A program made the translations under genes and the position numbers. A DNA stretch of 61,347 bases, from the NCBI GenBank assembly GCA_030247855.1, contig JAPDRN010000161.1, forward strand, positions 1-61,347. Direction: 5' to 3'. Source of the DNA: Knufia peltigerae. Taxonomy: Eukaryota > Ascomycota > Eurotiomycetes > Chaetothyriales > Trichomeriaceae. Under the pieces are notes generated by a model. The model was not told the DNA's origin, made no database searches, and was given only the letters and a program-made list of their open reading frames with translations. This document shows positions 59,791 to 61,347 of this stretch, piece after piece (the first letter of the stretch is position 1; each line of letters starts with the position of its first letter).

Positions 59791-60798
59791 ATGTCATTCG
59801 CTTCGGCGCAGCAGATCGTTGAAGTCCTGCAGCAGTCCTACGACATCAACGCGACAGCGGTGGTGCCGCGTCCGGTGGGCGCCGATGCCAACGCGTGCGT
59901 GTTCCGCATCGATGCCCGCCACGACCACTGGTGGTTGAAGTGCCGCAACTTCCAGGTTGCGCCAGCGGTGTGGGACAGCCTGCATTGGCTGCGTGGCACG
60001 TTGGGCATTGAAGAGATCGTTGCGCCGTGGCCGGCATTGACCGGTGGTGCATCGGTGCAGCGCTGGGGCCTGCAGTTCACGTTGTTCCCCTATATTGAAG
60101 GGCAATCGGGCTTCGAGGCACCGCTGAGCCGCGCGCAATGGCGCAGGCTGGGCGAGGTGCTGCGGCGCCTGCATGAGGCCGGGATTCCGCCAGCGCTGCG
60201 CCAGGCATTGCCGACGCTGCGGCTTGAAACCGCGGCGGTCGATACGGTGGGCGCGTGGTTGCAGGATCCCTCGACGTTGGCGCAGGCGCAGGATCGATCC
60301 GGCAGTGCATTCCTGGCGCTGTGGCAGCAACAGCGGCCGCGCATCGCCGAACTTCACCAGCGTGCTGAAGCACTGCGTCGTGCGTTGCAGGACGAAGCCC
60401 CCGCACTGTGCCTGTGCCACACCGATCTGCACGCCGGCAACCTGCTGATGGGGCAGGACGACGCGCTGCACCTGATCGACTGGGACGGCCTGGCGCTGGC
60501 CCCGCGCGAGCGCGATCTGATGTTTGTCGGAGCTGCGGTGGGTGGCCGTTGGGGGCGCGAGCATCCGCTGGGCTTCGCCGAGGGGTATGGCAGCGACCTC
60601 GGTGATCCGCGCTGGATTGCATGGTACCGGCACTGGCGCATTCTGCAGGACCTGATCGAGTTCGAGCAGATGCTGCTGGGCCCCGGCGCGGCGCAGCGCT
60701 CGCTGCAACAGCACCGGCAGTCACTGCATTACCTGGGCGAGCAGTTCGCGCCGGGCAATGTATTCGATGCGGCCGAGCGCGCGTATCGGGTGCTGTAG
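59791..60798 (+). CDS. APH-fold phosphotransferase, APH(9)-like
   Basis: Kinase-like protein of 335 aa. The Brenner motif CHTDLHAGNLL and the Mg-binding LIDWDGLALAPRERDLMFVG resemble those of spectinomycin phosphotransferase APH(9) more than those of homoserine kinase or SrkA. The N-terminal lobe is short. Small-molecule phosphorylation is likely; whether an aminocyclitol is the substrate cannot be decided from sequence by eye, as this fold also includes choline and sugar kinases. It is transcribed alone. Confidence 0.85.
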   Translation: MSFASAQQIVEVLQQSYDINATAVVPRPVGADANACVFRIDARHDHWWLKCRNFQVAPAVWDSLHWLRGTLGIEEIVAPWPALTGGASVQRWGLQFTLFPYIEGQSGFEAPLSRAQWRRLGEVLRRLHEAGIPPALRQALPTLRLETAAVDTVGAWLQDPSTLAQAQDRSGSAFLALWQQQRPRIAELHQRAEALRRALQDEAPALCLCHTDLHAGNLLMGQDDALHLIDWDGLALAPRERDLMFVGAAVGGRWGREHPLGFAEGYGSDLGDPRWIAWYRHWRILQDLIEFEQMLLGPGAAQRSLQQHRQSLHYLGEQFAPGNVFDAAERAYRVL

Positions 60799-60893
60799 GG
60801 GTTACGGCCGGGCTGCGCCCGGCACCTGCAGAGGCCGAAGCCGAAGCAACAGCAACTGCCGAAGCAACAGCAACAGCGGGCATTCCGTGGGAT

Positions 60894-60995
60894 GGCGGGG
60901 TGGGGCCGGTTGCGGGGGCCGCCGTGAATCCGTCCATGGAGGCTTGGGCGCGCCATCCATGGCGCTTACACCCCCGCAACCGGACCCACCCCGCC
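60894..60995. repeat. Conserved-core inverted-repeat element, copy 2 (reverse orientation)
   Basis: A 25-bp left arm (60894-60918) pairs with 60971-60995 with one mismatch. The centre, read on the minus strand, gives GCGCCATGGATGGCGC and CCCAAGCCTCCATGGAC, matching the core of copies 1 and 3. Confidence 0.75.
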
Positions 60996-61063
60996 TTCGA
61001 CAGTTTTCCGCAATCTGTCTGGATGGCGTGGCTTGCTCTTGGTGGGTGTCGACCTTGGTCGAC
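60986..61063 (+). repeat. 78-bp direct repeat, first copy
   Basis: Begins CCACCCCGCCTTCGACAG and ends CCTTGGTCGAC. It recurs at 61270-61347, where it reaches the window end, so the repeat may be longer. Confidence 0.9.
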
Positions 61064-61156
61064 ACGTAGATCCACGCCATGCGTGGATGCTCTTCAATCA
61101 ATTGTCGAAATGTTCGATTTCCATGGAGATTCATCCACGCATGGCGTGGATCTACC
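61064..61156. repeat. SMAG-type palindromes
   Basis: A GTAG-footed palindrome, GTAGATCCACGCCATGCGTGGAT, begins near 61066. ATCCACGCATGGCGTGGAT plus CTAC ends near 61154. No gene is seen in 60799-61347. Confidence 0.75.
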
Positions 61157-61180
61157 CGATCGCGGAGATCTGTCAGAGGT

Positions 61181-61276
61181 GGGGTGGTGTCGGATTGCGG
61201 GGTGTCCGCGGCATGGATGCCGCGGCCAAGCCTACAGGGACGTATTTACGGCGTCCCCGCAATCCGACACCACCCC
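61181..61276. repeat. Conserved-core inverted-repeat element, copy 3
   Basis: A 22-bp left arm (61181-61202) pairs perfectly with 61255-61276. The centre holds CGCGGCATGGATGCCGCG, then CCAAGCCTACAGGGA, as in copy 1. The arms share no sequence with those of copy 1. Confidence 0.8.
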
Positions 61277-61347
61277 GCCTTCGACAGTTTTCCGCAATCT
61301 GTCTGGATGGCGTGGCTTGCTCTTGGTGGGTGTCGACCTTGGTCGAC
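61270..61347 (+). repeat. 78-bp direct repeat, second copy
   Basis: Identical to 60986-61063, offset by 284 bp, cut by the window end. Confidence 0.9.

Noticed and set aside
59791..60798. Firm call as a spectinomycin-resistance gene
   Set aside because: The motifs resemble APH(9), but the fold is shared by many small-molecule kinases, so only a family-level call is made.
1..61347. tRNA or rRNA genes
   Set aside because: No cloverleaf with a CCA end or rRNA-like stretch was noticed; a covariance scan would be needed to exclude them fully.

Overview
The window looks like chromosome of a Stenotrophomonas (Xanthomonadaceae, Gammaproteobacteria), probably the S. maltophilia complex. Three things point there: very high GC in the housekeeping genes, gene orders such as ndk-rlmN-pilF-rodZ-yfgM-bamB-der and guaB-guaA, and many short palindromes that start GTAG or end CTAC, typical of the SMAG family of repetitive extragenic palindromes. 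This is judged by eye; no search was run.

Layout. 1-4.8 kb (minus strand): a TetR regulator with a PsrA-type operator, followed by a FadN-like bifunctional beta-oxidation enzyme and a thiolase, apparently one fatty-acid-responsive operon. 5-11.7 kb (plus): ndk, rlmN, pilF, rodZ, yfgM, bamB and der, ending in a strong terminator. 11.8-19.8 kb: a MoeB-type E1 enzyme with an N-terminal rhodanese domain, a Kef-type antiporter, folD, guaB and guaA, closed by a perfect 11-bp-stem terminator.

19.9-24.8 kb is an accessory island of clearly lower GC. It holds a tightly packed three-gene operon: a DUF262 protein, an AAA/ABC-type ATPase ending in a DUF3696-like tail, and a protein of unknown family. 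After it come a decayed IS3-family element, the 3' remnant of an interrupted gene, and a small gene preceded by an elaborate set of inverted repeats. The operon is the best candidate here for an undescribed (probably anti-phage) system.

25-39 kb is a mosaic of regulator/target pairs: LysR/DJ-1, lipoprotein and membrane proteins, a 3-hydroxybutyrate-dehydrogenase-like SDR, an orphan CheW, ArsR/AHSA1, GNAT, oleate hydratase, SDR/AraC, a TetR/membrane protein pair sharing one 14-bp palindrome, and an FtrA-like regulator. 39.4-50 kb is one metabolic cluster: TonB receptor, FMN reductase, DUF3088, two flavin-dependent monooxygenases, M20 amidohydrolase, GNAT, permease-ATPase fusion and binding protein. 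Its gene set matches the N-acetylation, oxidative C-S cleavage and deacetylation route for S-substituted cysteines. 50-60.8 kb carries an orphan Imm1-like gene, a large discoidin/glycosidase protein with a LacI-type operator, LysR/quinone reductase, a small HTH protein, MBL hydrolase/TetR, TetR/DUF418 and an APH(9)-like kinase.

Both ends of the window carry copies of an inverted-repeat element whose core is conserved while its long arms differ between copies and stay self-complementary.
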